Source: an uncultured Eisenbergiella sp. (lineage in GTDB: Bacteria > Bacillota > Clostridia > Lachnospirales > Lachnospiraceae). Taken from it: DNA of 64,000 bases. The stretch's first letter is position 1; the number at the start of each line of letters is the position of its first letter. A program made the position numbers and the translations under genes. Below, piece by piece: positions 17,085-24,804 of this stretch. The notes beneath the pieces were generated by a model that was given only the letters and a program-made list of their open reading frames with translations, was not told the DNA's origin and did no database searches. The stretch spans positions 166,246 through 230,245 of the forward strand of contig CAJUEL010000001.1 of assembly GCA_910585455.1 (NCBI GenBank). The letters run 5' to 3'.

Positions 17085-17113
17085 ATTATATCCAATCAAT
17101 GTATCCATAACAA
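17085..17113 (-). promoter_or_regulatory. Near-consensus promoter for the PIN/antitoxin pair
   Basis: On the minus strand TTGTTA (17108-17113) and a perfect TATAAT (17085-17090) are 17 nt apart. The -10 is about 23 nt upstream of the PIN gene ATG at 17061. The leader is short, and repressor binding here would fit autoregulation by the toxin-antitoxin complex. Confidence 0.75.
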
Positions 17114-17258
17114 GTATATTTTCACTTTAAATTATGTCATTTTAGGACTCCAGACCATCCCCATAAAATCAGCAAAGCTATCTATAGACAGAAAATGCAG
17201 GAGATGATAAGATGAAAGCAGCTATTAACATGCAAAGAGACACAAACCAGGAGGAAAT

Positions 17259-18449
17259 ATGGGCAACGGCGAAGAAAGAGACAATGAAGAATTTTGGTAT
17301 CCTGATGGGACGGATGACGGAATTTTGCAGGACGAAACATCCCATGAGGAAGACGGGCGGCGAAATCATCAGGTGCAACGGCCTGTTTCCCACAAAAGCC
17401 GGACAGGCGGCAGAAATTCTTCCGGCCACAGTCGCAGCAACAGCAAGGTATCCTCATCTTCTGCGCATCGCAAACCAGGTCGGCGCAGCTCTACGGCACG
17501 GCGCAGGCGGAAACGGAAAAAGAACGGCTTGAACGGACATGCAATCTTTTTTATTGTGATTGCCGTCATTTTCGTGCTTACAATCATCAGGCTTTTGGTC
17601 TGGAATGTGGGGAAGCGTTCCGGCTATGACCCCAACGAGCAGACGGATGAATTTGATGTGGAGCTTCTGGATTATGTGCAGCCATTGGACCCGGCGGCGC
17701 TGGCAGGCCGGGAGGACGACGGCGTTACCACGGTGCTGGCATTGGGCAACGATCCTTTTTCAGACGAGCGGGGAGATAGCGGACTGGCCGCACAAATGGC
17801 GCAGGCGACCGGGGCAGTCATTTATAACTGCGCGTTTCCCGGCAGCACGATTTCCATGAAGCATACGGAATTTCAGGGGAATTATCCGCTGGATGGCGTG
17901 AGCCTGTATCTGCTTTGCGCCGCGCTTTGCAATCAGAATTTCGAGCTGATGGACGTGGTTACACAGCAGATTGGCGATGAGGCCTCCCTTTCGGCGCTCG
18001 ATACGCTCAAAAGCATCGATATGGAAACCGTAGACGCGCTCGTCATTTTCTATGATCTGCAGGATTATAAGGACGGACGGATCGTATATGACGAAAACAA
18101 TCTGCAGAATTTGAATACCGTATTCGGCGCGTTAAACGGAAGCATCCGTCTTTTGCAGGAAACCTATCCTTATATCCGCATTTTCCTGCTCTCTCCGACC
18201 TACGGCTCTTTCACCAAAGCGGATGGTTCCATCGTGGACGCTGACCGGGACGATCTGGGCAACGGCACGCTGACGGATTATATCAACTGGCTGCTGGAGG
18301 CCTGCCGGAGCAATGGCATCACCTTCATCGACACCTATTATGGCGCGGTCACGATGGAGGACACTGACTGTCTGGAGGAGGGCTTCCACTTAAACGACAA
18401 GGGCAGGCAGAAGGTCGCGAAACGGTTTGCGGACGTTTTTCCCCATTAA
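17259..18449 (+). CDS. Membrane-anchored SGNH-hydrolase-like protein
   Basis: This plus-strand protein of 396 residues has a basic, Ser/Arg-rich N-terminal ~90 residues, one helix at about 93-113 (HAIFFIVIAVIFVLTIIRLL), then an extracellular domain. LALGNDPFSD near 166 stands where an SGNH block I (GDS) motif is expected, and GFHLNDKGRQKVAKRF near the end matches the block V His region. The Ser is not in its usual place, so catalytic activity is uncertain. The ATG at 17259 follows AGGAGGAAAT. It stands alone and convergent to the next gene. It may act in O-acetyl transfer or removal on wall polymers, like DltD- or PatB-type proteins; this is inference. Confidence 0.75.
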   Translation: MGNGEERDNEEFWYPDGTDDGILQDETSHEEDGRRNHQVQRPVSHKSRTGGRNSSGHSRSNSKVSSSSAHRKPGRRSSTARRRRKRKKNGLNGHAIFFIVIAVIFVLTIIRLLVWNVGKRSGYDPNEQTDEFDVELLDYVQPLDPAALAGREDDGVTTVLALGNDPFSDERGDSGLAAQMAQATGAVIYNCAFPGSTISMKHTEFQGNYPLDGVSLYLLCAALCNQNFELMDVVTQQIGDEASLSALDTLKSIDMETVDALVIFYDLQDYKDGRIVYDENNLQNLNTVFGALNGSIRLLQETYPYIRIFLLSPTYGSFTKADGSIVDADRDDLGNGTLTDYINWLLEACRSNGITFIDTYYGAVTMEDTDCLEEGFHLNDKGRQKVAKRFADVFPH

Positions 18450-18460
18450 GCCCTTGCTAT

Positions 18461-19234
18461 TTACTCAGCCGTTCCTTTTTTATAAATCTCCACTGACGGA
18501 TTCCGGTACACATCGTAGGCTTCCACCGTCGTCATTTTTACAAGCCCGCACTCCTCCGGCGTCCCTTCCAGCGGAATGCTGCGGTTGAGCACCAGATATT
18601 GCACGTGGTATTCCGTAAGGAGCGGCACAAGGGCTTCCACATCAATGACGTCCTCCCGCATGATCGCGTAGATCGGATGGGTGTCCCAGTTCCACTCCCA
18701 CTGCGTCTCCAGCATCTCCCTGCCGTAGGGCATCTGTACCTCGGAGGAATACTGACGCACGAAATAAATCAGTTCCTCCGGAAACACCGCCCATACCCGT
18801 TCCTCGTCCTCCTGCGGCAGCATTTCGTTACAAATGGCAACCACCACATCCGGAATATGATACCGGTTTTGCGCTTTGGTGATAAAGGGGCTGTGATACG
18901 CATAGCTTCCGGTGAGCACCAAAAGCAGTGCCAATCCTGCAAAGCCGATCCGGTAATGCTTCCCGGCCAGCCTTATGCCCCCATAGGCTATGACAACCGT
19001 CATGGGCAAAAGCCATAAAATCCGGTAGTAGGTCCCCTCATCCAGAAAATCCATCAGCCATTTAAAGGGTGGCAGAAAAAACAACACCGCAATAAACAGG
19101 GATGGATACAGCAGCGCCAGACGGACCTTCCTGCTCTTTTCCGTCACCAACAGATAGACAAGCGCTACCAGAAACAGAACCGGATAAAAACCGTTTCCAC
19201 AGTATTCCCGAAATATCGTAAAAATCTCCCGCAA
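18461..19234 (-). CDS. Polytopic membrane protein, possibly second half of a split gene
   Basis: The protein of about 257 residues has four or five predicted helices in the first ~130 residues (YPVLFLVALVYLLV, LLYPSLFIAVLFFL, LWLLPMTVVIAYGG, LALLLVLTGSY) and a soluble C-terminal domain of ~120 residues. I chose the TTG at 19234 because AAGGAGG lies 5 nt upstream; a GTG at 19258 is the alternative with a weaker site. The frame is open only from just after the preceding gene's stop, and the two products look like the front and back of one GT-C-like protein. They could be a split gene or two subunits. The function is not recognised. Confidence 0.6.
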   Translation of the reverse strand: MREIFTIFREYCGNGFYPVLFLVALVYLLVTEKSRKVRLALLYPSLFIAVLFFLPPFKWLMDFLDEGTYYRILWLLPMTVVIAYGGIRLAGKHYRIGFAGLALLLVLTGSYAYHSPFITKAQNRYHIPDVVVAICNEMLPQEDEERVWAVFPEELIYFVRQYSSEVQMPYGREMLETQWEWNWDTHPIYAIMREDVIDVEALVPLLTEYHVQYLVLNRSIPLEGTPEECGLVKMTTVEAYDVYRNPSVEIYKKGTAE

Positions 19235-19287
19235 AATAACCTCCTTGCTGCCCTGCACGCAGCCGCCCTCTCATGATAGCAAATCCA

Positions 19288-20373
19288 CTATAGCAGCAAA
19301 AGCATCAACAAATAAACCACGTTTGGCACACAGCAGCATGCCGCCCGGACCAAAAGGGACGGCTTCCTTTCCCGGATTGCCGCAAGCAGCCCTGCGATTC
19401 CCAGAAACATCGCCGCCAGAAAAGCGCCCATGCTGGTCATCATGGCAGAGACTATATTATTTACAATAAGCAGCCCCCAGAAAACGCCTCCCTGTCCTCT
19501 CTTTTTCCCTTTTCCGTCAAAAATTTCCAGAAGCAGCCAGAGCTGCACAAGCAGCACCAGATTGGCGAGCACCGCCTTGCCCTGCCAGGTCCGGGTCAGA
19601 AAAAAGGTGGCATTCGTATAAATGGACGTATTCCCCCAAATCTGCAGGATGCTCACCAGCACACAGAAAATGGGCAGCCTGACGCTGGTCGCGCCAAAGA
19701 GCTTTTTCCCGATCTCAAAATAGCACAGGTATGTCAACGGAATCAGAAAAAGGGGCAAAAGCGAATGTGCCACAATCGTGGCATGAATACCCGTCATCCG
19801 CGCCACATAGGCTTCCCATAAAGGCAGCGTCGCCAGCGCGTGCCGGATATCCAGATCCGTGGACAGCCCGGTGTAAGGGCGGATCCGGTTCAGCACCCCG
19901 GTCTGATCGGCCAGCACCGACTGCACCACATAATAGGAATCATCCCCGTCAAAGGAGGCATAGGTAAATCCCATATACATCTGAAACGCGACCGCCAAAA
20001 AGGCGAGCAGCCAAAAGCACTTACATTCCAACGACAGCGAACGCCAAAAAATGCGCAGTCTGTTGCAGCCGACCGCCCAAATGCTCCTGCCGCCGCCCCT
20101 GCGCATTTCATAGATGCTACATCCCGCTCCGGCAACAGAAAGCCCTGCCAGCGCTCCCGTCATCACATTGCACAAAAGCGCCATTCCGTGGGATTTTACA
20201 ATCATAACCGGCACCGCGACGAGCTGAAACACCGCAAGCTGCGTCAGAAATCCTGCCAGATAAATAAAATCAATCCCATATCTCTTTTCTTTTTTCTTCC
20301 CTGTCCACAACAGCCCTGTGCACAGGGGCGCTATCACAAACAAAAACAGAAAGCCAAAAGCCTTTTGCAACAT
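19288..20373 (-). CDS. Polytopic membrane protein (DUF6077-like)
   Basis: The 361-residue protein has about nine predicted helices. It includes a loop with FDGDDSYYVVQSVLADQTG near residue 150 and RIRPYTGLSTDLDIRHALAT, an acidic loop after an early helix that is typical of GT-C-fold membrane glycosyltransferases or the uncharacterised DUF6077 group. It ends abruptly in a Leu-rich helix with no soluble domain, and the next gene begins with similar membrane segments 30-50 nt later. That raises the chance of a broken gene. The ATG at 20373 lies 6 nt after the stop of the SGNH gene, in one operon with the MBOAT gene. Function unknown. Confidence 0.65.
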   Translation of the reverse strand: MLQKAFGFLFLFVIAPLCTGLLWTGKKKEKRYGIDFIYLAGFLTQLAVFQLVAVPVMIVKSHGMALLCNVMTGALAGLSVAGAGCSIYEMRRGGGRSIWAVGCNRLRIFWRSLSLECKCFWLLAFLAVAFQMYMGFTYASFDGDDSYYVVQSVLADQTGVLNRIRPYTGLSTDLDIRHALATLPLWEAYVARMTGIHATIVAHSLLPLFLIPLTYLCYFEIGKKLFGATSVRLPIFCVLVSILQIWGNTSIYTNATFFLTRTWQGKAVLANLVLLVQLWLLLEIFDGKGKKRGQGGVFWGLLIVNNIVSAMMTSMGAFLAAMFLGIAGLLAAIRERKPSLLVRAACCCVPNVVYLLMLLLL

Positions 20374-20379
20374 GGATGG

Positions 20380-21597
20380 TCATCCTTTCCCTTCATAAAA
20401 ACGCGGCGTTTCCTCCTGCCAGTTCTCCCAGATCGGTTCATAATCGTACTCTGCCGCCATTTTTCTCACCTGCTCCAGAGATTCCCGGTAATTTTCGGGC
20501 GTCAGCTCATTTTCCCCGTTTGCAAAGCAGTCCGTGATATACCGGCAGGTATCCCGGTGATAATGCATGAAATCCGCATAATTGTTTAAATTGCAGACAA
20601 TCTCTTCCTTTCCCAGAAAATTGAAAATCCGCACATTTTCATAGGAAAGCAGCCGCCGTGTCATATAATCGAGCCGTCCGATCACCGCCTCCAGTTCCCG
20701 TTCCCGCACCACATCGTACCAGAATAAAATGCTGTAGGGCGGATAAAACAGGACGAATTCCGTTTCCGGATGGGACTCGATGTAGGGGCAGATGTTTTCT
20801 GCCAGATTCCTTTCCACCGCTTCCACATAGTAATCCGCCGGCTTTTCCTGCGCCTGCTCCTCTGCGGGCGTATAGTACATGAGCACATTCGTTTTATTAT
20901 AATATTCGTCCGTCCACCAAGGCTTGTAAAGCTCTGACCAGTCGGATTTGTCCTTCGGGTCCGCAAGCGGGCGCAAAATATAGTTCAAAAGTACATCCTT
21001 GTTGAACAGATACTGCACGTCATTCAACAGATTCTCATCGTACAGATACGGCGTAATCGGAAATTTTGTTTCCTGCGTGTCGGCGGAAAAGGTCGCCTGG
21101 TCTGCCGCAATGAAGACCTGTCTCACCTGATCACCTTTTGCCGCAAAGACCAGCCCCATGATGTTCGCCAGATCCTTCGGATAGGAGCCGTTGTAGGAAA
21201 GCTTTTGGGTTTTTACCCCTAAAGCCTCCTCAAACCAGTCCGTATTGAAGCTCGCAGTCATGGAGGAGCCCAGCAGGACAGCGTCGTAGTCCATGTGCTT
21301 TGCCAGCCCCGGATTCTGGTTCACCTGATTGTCCACCAGATAGGGAAACCAGGGAAGCGGCTTATGGTATTGAAAAAAAGGGTCCACATAAATGACCAGC
21401 GCCGCTGCCGCCAGGAAACCGGTAACGGACAGGATGAGAAAGCCGGTAAGCCAGCTTTTATAGGGTATTCCCACTTTTTGGGGCGTCCGTTCCTGATTTG
21501 TGCCGGAGGACGCACTGTCTTTTTTGCTTCCGGCGTATTGCTTTTTATATTTTTCTTGCAACATCTTCTCCTCAAATTCCGGCATGCATGCTGCCAT
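20380..21597 (-). CDS. SGNH-like partner of the MBOAT O-acyltransferase (pair 1)
   Basis: The 405-residue protein has an N-terminal charged segment, one helix at about 48-70, and an extracellular domain. The SGNH-like features are VLLGSSMTASFN near residue 106 (Ser in GSS) and NNYADFMHYHRDT near 355 (Asp-x-x-His). This matches the DltD/AlgJ/AlgX type of protein that works with an MBOAT to O-acylate polymers outside the cell. It lies directly downstream of the MBOAT gene at 21704 and upstream of two membrane proteins. The start is uncertain: an ATG at 21564 has GAGGAG only 3 nt upstream. The substrate polymer and acyl group are not readable. Confidence 0.77.
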   Translation of the reverse strand: MAACMPEFEEKMLQEKYKKQYAGSKKDSASSGTNQERTPQKVGIPYKSWLTGFLILSVTGFLAAAALVIYVDPFFQYHKPLPWFPYLVDNQVNQNPGLAKHMDYDAVLLGSSMTASFNTDWFEEALGVKTQKLSYNGSYPKDLANIMGLVFAAKGDQVRQVFIAADQATFSADTQETKFPITPYLYDENLLNDVQYLFNKDVLLNYILRPLADPKDKSDWSELYKPWWTDEYYNKTNVLMYYTPAEEQAQEKPADYYVEAVERNLAENICPYIESHPETEFVLFYPPYSILFWYDVVRERELEAVIGRLDYMTRRLLSYENVRIFNFLGKEEIVCNLNNYADFMHYHRDTCRYITDCFANGENELTPENYRESLEQVRKMAAEYDYEPIWENWQEETPRFYEGKG

Positions 21598-21703
21598 TCG
21601 TCCGTTACTTCCGGAAAGACCTGATCATCATGTTCAGCCCTTGGTATGGAGCCAGCTTCAAGTCATCCGCTCTATCTTATATATTCACACCGTCACCGGA
21701 AAT

Positions 21704-23296
21704 CTAAAAGTTAAAGTATAAAAAGGTGCTCACGCCGGACAGGGACAGCGCACACCACAGAAACAGCACCGCCGTCGTCACCAGGTTGCCCACCTTCGGC
21801 GTGAAATTCTCCGCCATCTCTCCCGCGTTTTTGTGAAAAAAAATGAGCCAAAGAGATACCGCAAGAAAGACGATACATAAATATATGCCGCTATAAGGCA
21901 GGTTTGTCAGATGCAGCACCTTCATCCCGTACCAGAATTCATCCAGATTGAAAGCATCCGTAATCCCTGCAGACGGCAGCGCAATGCCTCCATTTATCAT
22001 TCGTCCAAACAGCGCAAAGGCCTGTCCAATATCTGCCGCGCGGAAAAACACCCAGGCAATGTTGATAAACAGCCAGGTGCACGCCACGCTGCAAAAGCGA
22101 GACAGAGCACGGCTTGTGGTCCGGAGCTTTTTTCCGGATTTTCCGGCATTTTCCAACTGCTCCAGGCTCCCGCTTCCCATGTCCGCACGCCCAGAGACGC
22201 CGGCACTCACCATCGCTCCCTTTTCCTGCCCATTATTGTCAGCGCCACGTCCCGCTTCCCGTAGCTGCCACAGGCGCACCAGCACATAGACCGCACCGTG
22301 CAGCATGCCCCACACCACGTAATTCCAGCCCGCACCGTGCCAGATTCCGCTGATGCAGAATACCAGAAAAAGATTGCAGAGCATCCGCCCCTTTCCCTTT
22401 CGATTGCCACCCAGCGGGATATAGACATACCGCAGCAAAAAACGGTTCAACGTGATGTGCCACCGTTTCCAGAACTCCACCGGATTATGCGCCCGATAGG
22501 GAGAATTGAAGTTTACGGGAATCTCAACCCCCATCATCCATCCGAGCCCTCTGGCCATATCGCAGTAGCCGGAAAAATCAAAATACAGCTGTATCGTATA
22601 AAACACCATCACCAGCAGCGCGTCCACGCTGTTCAGCGCTGTCAGATTCTGATAGCCGTAATCCACCGCGATGCCGAAGGTGTCCGCCAGCAGCACCTTT
22701 TTTGCCATGCCCAGCACAAATAAATATAACCCCTTTGTAAAAAGCGCCGGCGAAAAGGCCCGCTTTCCGATCCGCGCAAGCTGTGGCAGCATCTCTACTC
22801 CATTCACGATCGGTCCGGCAATCAGCTGCGGAAAAAAGGAAACGAACAGCGCATAGCCCACAAAATTTTCCGCCGCCGTCTCCCCCCGGTATACGTCCAC
22901 TAAAAATCCGATCTGCTGAAAGGTGAAAAAGCTGATGCCCAGGGGCAATAATATGTGCTTCAGCAGAAAGTCCGCGCCGAAAAGAGCATTGATATTTTCC
23001 ACAAAAAAATCGTAGTACTTAAAATAAAACAGCACCGCCAGATTGACGCAGATGCCGGATATCAGGATACTCTTTTTCCGGCTTTGTATCAGCAACCGGG
23101 TTATCAGATAGTTGAACAGGATGCTTCCTGCCATGATCATCAGATAATGCAGGTTGAAGTAGCCGTAAAACCAGAGCGAAAAGGCCGTAAGCCATAGCTT
23201 TGCCGCTTTTGGGTGCCCCATGTGCTCCAGCAGGTAAAGCCCTGCCAGACAGAGGGGGAAAAAGAGGAAAATAAAAATGTAGGAATTAAAAAGCAT
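21704..23296 (-). CDS. MBOAT family O-acyltransferase (pair 1)
   Basis: This 530-residue polytopic membrane protein matches AlgI/DltB-type acyltransferases. HITLNRFLLRYVYIPLGGNR followed by GISGIWHGAGWNYVVWG contains the catalytic His (GIWHG) and the preceding basic loop. FFPQLIAGPI near residue 155 and FDFSGYCDMARG near 250 are also typical. It moves an acyl group, usually acetyl, across the membrane. It has a variable loop of ~60 residues near 350-410 rich in Gly/Ser. The adjacent SGNH gene at 20380 is the probable partner. The target is likely an extracellular polysaccharide or wall polymer from this region. Confidence 0.93.
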   Translation of the reverse strand: MLFNSYIFIFLFFPLCLAGLYLLEHMGHPKAAKLWLTAFSLWFYGYFNLHYLMIMAGSILFNYLITRLLIQSRKKSILISGICVNLAVLFYFKYYDFFVENINALFGADFLLKHILLPLGISFFTFQQIGFLVDVYRGETAAENFVGYALFVSFFPQLIAGPIVNGVEMLPQLARIGKRAFSPALFTKGLYLFVLGMAKKVLLADTFGIAVDYGYQNLTALNSVDALLVMVFYTIQLYFDFSGYCDMARGLGWMMGVEIPVNFNSPYRAHNPVEFWKRWHITLNRFLLRYVYIPLGGNRKGKGRMLCNLFLVFCISGIWHGAGWNYVVWGMLHGAVYVLVRLWQLREAGRGADNNGQEKGAMVSAGVSGRADMGSGSLEQLENAGKSGKKLRTTSRALSRFCSVACTWLFINIAWVFFRAADIGQAFALFGRMINGGIALPSAGITDAFNLDEFWYGMKVLHLTNLPYSGIYLCIVFLAVSLWLIFFHKNAGEMAENFTPKVGNLVTTAVLFLWCALSLSGVSTFLYFNF

Positions 23297-23356
23297 GGTG
23301 ATTGCTCCACTTCTGTTGCTGGTGACTGTTAGGGCAGATGTTTTTATTATTATATA

Positions 23357-23398
23357 AATTATCTGACAATCAAAAAAATATGTAATTGTCAGATAATT
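23357..23398. repeat. AT-rich inverted repeat between the MBOAT and epimerase genes
   Basis: The arms AATTATCTGACAAT (23357-23370) and ATTGTCAGATAATT (23385-23398) are perfect reverse complements. Two more AT-rich inverted pairs follow in the same 200-bp gap (around 23398-23445 and 23450-23485), including CTGAC/GTCAG cores. It lacks a GC-rich stem, so it is a poor terminator. It may be a decayed mobile element. Confidence 0.6.
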
Positions 23399-23498
23399 CA
23401 GAATTTAAGATAATTTCATTCTTTAATTCTGAATTTAAATAAAATTAACTGACATAAGAAGCAAATTTTTATTAATTGTCAGAAAATTCAAGTACATG

Positions 23499-24524
23499 CT
23501 ACCGATAATACTCCGCATACCACTCCGCAAACCGCATGAGCCCTTCCTCCAGCCCCGTCTTCGGGCAAAACCCAAAATCCTTCACCAGCTCATCCACATC
23601 CGCATAGGTCTGGTACACATCTCCGGGCTGCATGGGCAGAAATTCCTTTTGGGCCGGCTGGTCGATCACACCGGCCCGCATCAGACACTTCTCCAGCGTT
23701 TCCACAAAGTACATCAGATTTTCCGGCTTATGATTGCCGATATTGTAAAGCTTATATCTGACCCCATCCTCATTTTCGGCAGGCGCCTTTTCCATCACCT
23801 TCATCACGCCGGTGATCACATCGTCAATATAGGTAAAATCCCGACGCATATCGCCGTGATTGAAAATCTGGATTTTTTCTCCCCTGACCATTTTATCGGT
23901 AAAACCAAAATATGCCATGTCCGGCCGTCCCGCCGGTCCGTATACGGTAAAAAAACGCAATCCCGTGCATGGAATGCCATAGAGCTTGCTGTATGCATGG
24001 GCCATCAGCTCATTGGATTTTTTCGTTGCCGCATACAGAGAGACCGGATTGTCCACCCTGTCCGTCACGCTGTAGGGCACCTTTTGATTGGAACCATATA
24101 CGGAAGAGCTGGATGCATAGACCAGATGCGTCACACCCGTTTTACCATTGTCACAGGAATGTCTGCAGCATTCCAGAATGTTATAAAACCCGATCACATT
24201 GCTTTCCATATAAGCGTCCGGGTTTGTAATGGAATAGCGTACGCCCGCCTGCGCCGCCAGGTTTACCACAATCTCCGGCTCATATTCTGCAAAAATGCCT
24301 CGCACACATTCCCTGTCTGCCAGGTCGCCCTTTATAAAAATAAATTGCCCGTTTTGCCACAGCTTCTCCAGCCTCGCTTCTTTCAGCCTCACGTCATAGT
24401 ATTCATTCAGATTATCCAGACCAACCACGCGAATTTCTTTTTTTTCTTCCAAAAGACGTTTTGCCAGATTGGAGCCGATAAACCCTGCAGCGCCTGTTAC
24501 CAGGACTGTTGCTGCCTTCTCCAT
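23499..24524 (-). CDS. UDP-glucuronate 4-epimerase-like NAD-dependent epimerase
   Basis: The 341-residue SDR enzyme has the Rossmann motif TGAAGFIGSNL near the N-terminus, YASSSSVYG with the Ser/Tyr region, SLYAATKKSNE (YxxxK) and the extended region RFFTVYGPAGRPDMA. That set is typical of CapI/WbnF-type UDP-glucuronate 4-epimerases. It would turn UDP-glucuronate, made by the dehydrogenase encoded next door, into UDP-galacturonate. The start is the second ATG of ATGAAAATG: GGAGG is 7 nt from it but only 1 nt from the first. The frame stays open upstream, but that part reads through the long palindromic repeat and is not protein. UDP-glucose or other 4-epimerase activity is a lesser alternative. 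Confidence 0.88.
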   Translation of the reverse strand: MEKAATVLVTGAAGFIGSNLAKRLLEEKKEIRVVGLDNLNEYYDVRLKEARLEKLWQNGQFIFIKGDLADRECVRGIFAEYEPEIVVNLAAQAGVRYSITNPDAYMESNVIGFYNILECCRHSCDNGKTGVTHLVYASSSSVYGSNQKVPYSVTDRVDNPVSLYAATKKSNELMAHAYSKLYGIPCTGLRFFTVYGPAGRPDMAYFGFTDKMVRGEKIQIFNHGDMRRDFTYIDDVITGVMKVMEKAPAENEDGVRYKLYNIGNHKPENLMYFVETLEKCLMRAGVIDQPAQKEFLPMQPGDVYQTYADVDELVKDFGFCPKTGLEEGLMRFAEWYAEYYR

Positions 24525-24670
24525 TTTCATTCCTCCATATATAACCGCCAAAGATGCCTCCCTCAACAGGAAATACCGCCTCACGTCAGGCAGCGAAATC
24601 CATACAGGCTCTGCTGCCCGACCTGTTTTCTGCAAAATCAAATACCAGCATTTCTCTGTCATCTGCCGAC

Positions 24671-24804
24671 GTAACAGTTCAGCCAGGGCTGAACTGTTAC
24701 AGCATTCGCCCATGAAAATCGCTTCGCGATGGGGCGAATGCCTGCTACCGGCACGATTTCTCACGGTCTGCGCGGTGAACGCGCAGCCCTGGCCGAACTG
24801 TTAC
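24671..24804. repeat. Long nested palindromic repeat, copy A (134 bp)
   Basis: It begins with the palindrome GTAACAGTTCAGCC / GGCTGAACTGTTAC (24671-24700). A second stem follows (GCATTCGCCC... / ...GGGGCGAATGC, with TCGC-TTC-GCGA inside), then a third (GGTCTGCGCG region / CGCGCAGCC). It closes with a further GGCCGAACTGTTAC end. Copy C at 35530 has the same length and nearly identical sequence. The TAA of the UDP-glucose dehydrogenase gene lies in its last bases. Confidence 0.93.

Noticed and set aside
17212..17532. Plus-strand frame overlapping the start of the SGNH gene
   Set aside because: It overlaps the SGNH gene out of frame, and its residues are basic and unpatterned; the SGNH start has the better binding site.
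24525..24764. N-terminal extension of the epimerase
   Set aside because: The extra codons translate the long palindromic repeat and have no binding site.
24671..24804. Repeat copy A as a structured RNA or riboswitch
   Set aside because: The stems are self-contained palindromes repeated in unrelated gaps, with no conserved aptamer features and no link to one pathway.
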